Positions 62,665 to 64,000 of a stretch of 64,000 nucleotides of DNA are shown piece after piece. Origin of the DNA: Dipetalonema caudispina (Eukaryota > Nematoda > Chromadorea > Rhabditida > Onchocercidae). Below the pieces are notes generated by a model. That model was not told the origin of the DNA, searched no databases, and saw only the letters and a list, made by a program, of their open reading frames with translations. How positions within the stretch are numbered: the stretch's first letter is position 1; the number at the start of each line of letters is the position of its first letter. The position numbers and the translations under genes were made by a program. Location of the stretch: contig JABVXV010000282.1 in the NCBI GenBank assembly GCA_013365325.1, positions 1 through 64,000 on the forward strand, written 5' to 3'.

Positions 62665-64000
62665 ATGAAGGATGAATATGTGGCACATCTGGGAAGTACA
62701 AGCGGTGCTATCTCAATAATGAAAACTAAAGGTAACAATAACAGCAGTACAGATGAAGACGAAGAACGATTTTCTGCTCAATCTCATAGGAGGTTTATAA
62801 CTTTATTATTTATTACTCTATCATTTATTATTTTCTACTATTTTTACATTTTATTTTATGGTATAACAAATGAGAGATTAATTGAATATAAATAGAATCA
62901 ATCATTTCACTAAAATTCTTCATGTTATTAGAAATTTATTACAGTTAAAATCTGAATATTTTATTCAGAATGAATTTTTTTTCAGTTTATTTTCTTGTAT
63001 ATATATATATTAATAAAAATAATTCAGTAATTAAATAAATTTCATTAAACAAATAAACTATTAAGTATGTTTACATTTTCCGAACATATCGTATATTTCA
63101 ATTACTATTCAATTTACGCCATCTAGAATTTATTCATTTCTTCAGAAAGGTAAATGTTAGAAATAATTATATCATATTCGTATGATGATATAACGTGTTC
63201 AAATTTTTACTCTTCCATATTCTTATCTTCACATATAATTGAGAACAATAAATCATATATGTATTAGGTCATATTTACTTGTAATAAATAAGTTAGATAA
63301 AGATGTCTGAGTAGATTTAGAAAGAAAAAGGTTAATTTGGATATAAGCTATGACAATAGATGTATGAGTGAAGAAGTCTTATATTGAAGGAAAAAGTATC
63401 ATTGATGTCTTTTTTTTTTTTTGTATCAAAAGGCAAAAAGATAATTTGTCAAAAAGAAATAGCAAACTAAATTGTAAAATTAAATGGAATTAAGTTATGT
63501 TAAATCTAATCAAATCATTTTTGATTAGAATTAGGCTTATCTGTGATAAATGTATTTAAAAAAAAGTAAGAGAAATGATTAAATAAAATGGAATTAAATA
63601 GGTGCAAATATTCTTTTGCAACATTGCCAAATATTCTCTTCTAATTATCTCTTCTTTCATTCCATTCTTATCACTATTATCGATGACAAAATATACTCAT
63701 TCCCCCTTCCATGACGAACAGTTTTAAAAGCAATCTTTATGTTCGCATATTTGTATATGTATGTATGTCTCTGTATGTGTGTGTATATATGTGTGTGTAT
63801 GTATGTATGTGTACATGTATGTGTGTGTGTACGTATGTGTGTATTTGTGTATGTGTATATATGTGTGTATGTGTGTGTGTATGTGTATGTATGTGTGTGT
63901 GTGTAGATGAATGAGTAGTCCACTTTTTGATCACAGGACAGCCGGGCAGCTCCGTCACTGTTTTTTTGTAGTTCCTTTGATGCCGATGGCAATACTGGCA
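62665..64000 (+). CDS. 5' part of an unidentified, probably membrane protein gene (partial)
   Basis: Exon one 62665-62792 starts at an ATG after an A-rich stretch; a TTATTTAG acceptor lies at 62610-62611. It encodes MKDEYVAHLGSTSGAISIMK and then an acidic, serine-rich stretch to AQSHR, ending at an AG|GTTTAT donor in phase 2. Exon two starts at 63937 after TGATCACAG. In the matching phase it continues RTAGQLRHCFFVVPLMPMAI to the window edge, a hydrophobic stretch that could be a first membrane segment. The two exons are in phase and the intron is 1144 bp. If translation instead began upstream of 62665, the A tract would encode a lysine run. The family is not recognised, and the window ends before anything diagnostic. 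Confidence 0.5.
62793..63936 (+). other. Intron of the partial right-edge gene
   Basis: AT-rich sequence with a long TG/TATG repeat near its end. No other gene seen. Confidence 0.45.
63741..63905. repeat. TGTA/TGTG tetranucleotide repeat, about 160 bp
   Basis: Mixed TATG, TGTG and TACG units, ending 30 bp before the exon acceptor at 63936. It produces spurious open frames on both strands. Confidence 0.94.

Overview
The window is eukaryotic nuclear DNA from a nematode, most likely a filarial or other spirurid worm. It has many short exons with compact, strongly nematode-type splice sites (acceptors ending TTTCAG or TTTTAG). Coding regions are AT-rich and the intergenic DNA is extremely AT-rich and full of microsatellites. 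Start codons sit a few bases after good acceptors, as expected for spliced-leader trans-splicing. The species cannot be fixed from the sequence alone.

Four complete protein-coding genes were assembled exon by exon, with every intron phase checked. They are a GABA-B receptor subunit 1 (3858-10666, plus, 18 exons, about 851 aa), a class I fructose-bisphosphate aldolase (36154-38765, minus, 8 exons, 363 aa), Mediator subunit 1 (45522-55725, minus, about 21 exons, about 1433 aa) and a UBXN4/erasin-like UBX protein (56473-60097, plus, 11 exons, 458 aa). A fifth gene begins near 62665 and runs off the right edge; its product is not recognised. MED1 and the UBX gene are divergent and share a 0.7 kb upstream region.

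Layout: 1-3857 is mostly non-coding and holds a striking 60-nt hairpin just before the GABA-B gene. 10667-16570 is of higher complexity, with several coding-like but unresolved segments, mainly on the minus strand, some broken by in-frame stops. 16571-36153 is a gene desert of about 20 kb made of A/T tracts and di- and trinucleotide repeats. It contains a 100-N assembly gap flanked by an exact 121-bp duplication, so the gap is probably an artefact. 38766-45521 is the AT-rich upstream region of the aldolase, with candidate alternative first exons and a perfect 60-bp minisatellite. 60098-62611 and 62793-63936 are repeat-rich.

The genes do not form a pathway: a neuronal receptor, a glycolytic enzyme, a transcription cofactor and an ER-associated degradation factor lie side by side. 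No CRISPR array, operon of bacterial type, recognisable transposon, rRNA or convincing tRNA was seen. No clearly new biological system is evident. The best leads are the hairpin, the aldolase 5' exon structure, the decayed coding region at 12-16.5 kb and the assembly artefact.
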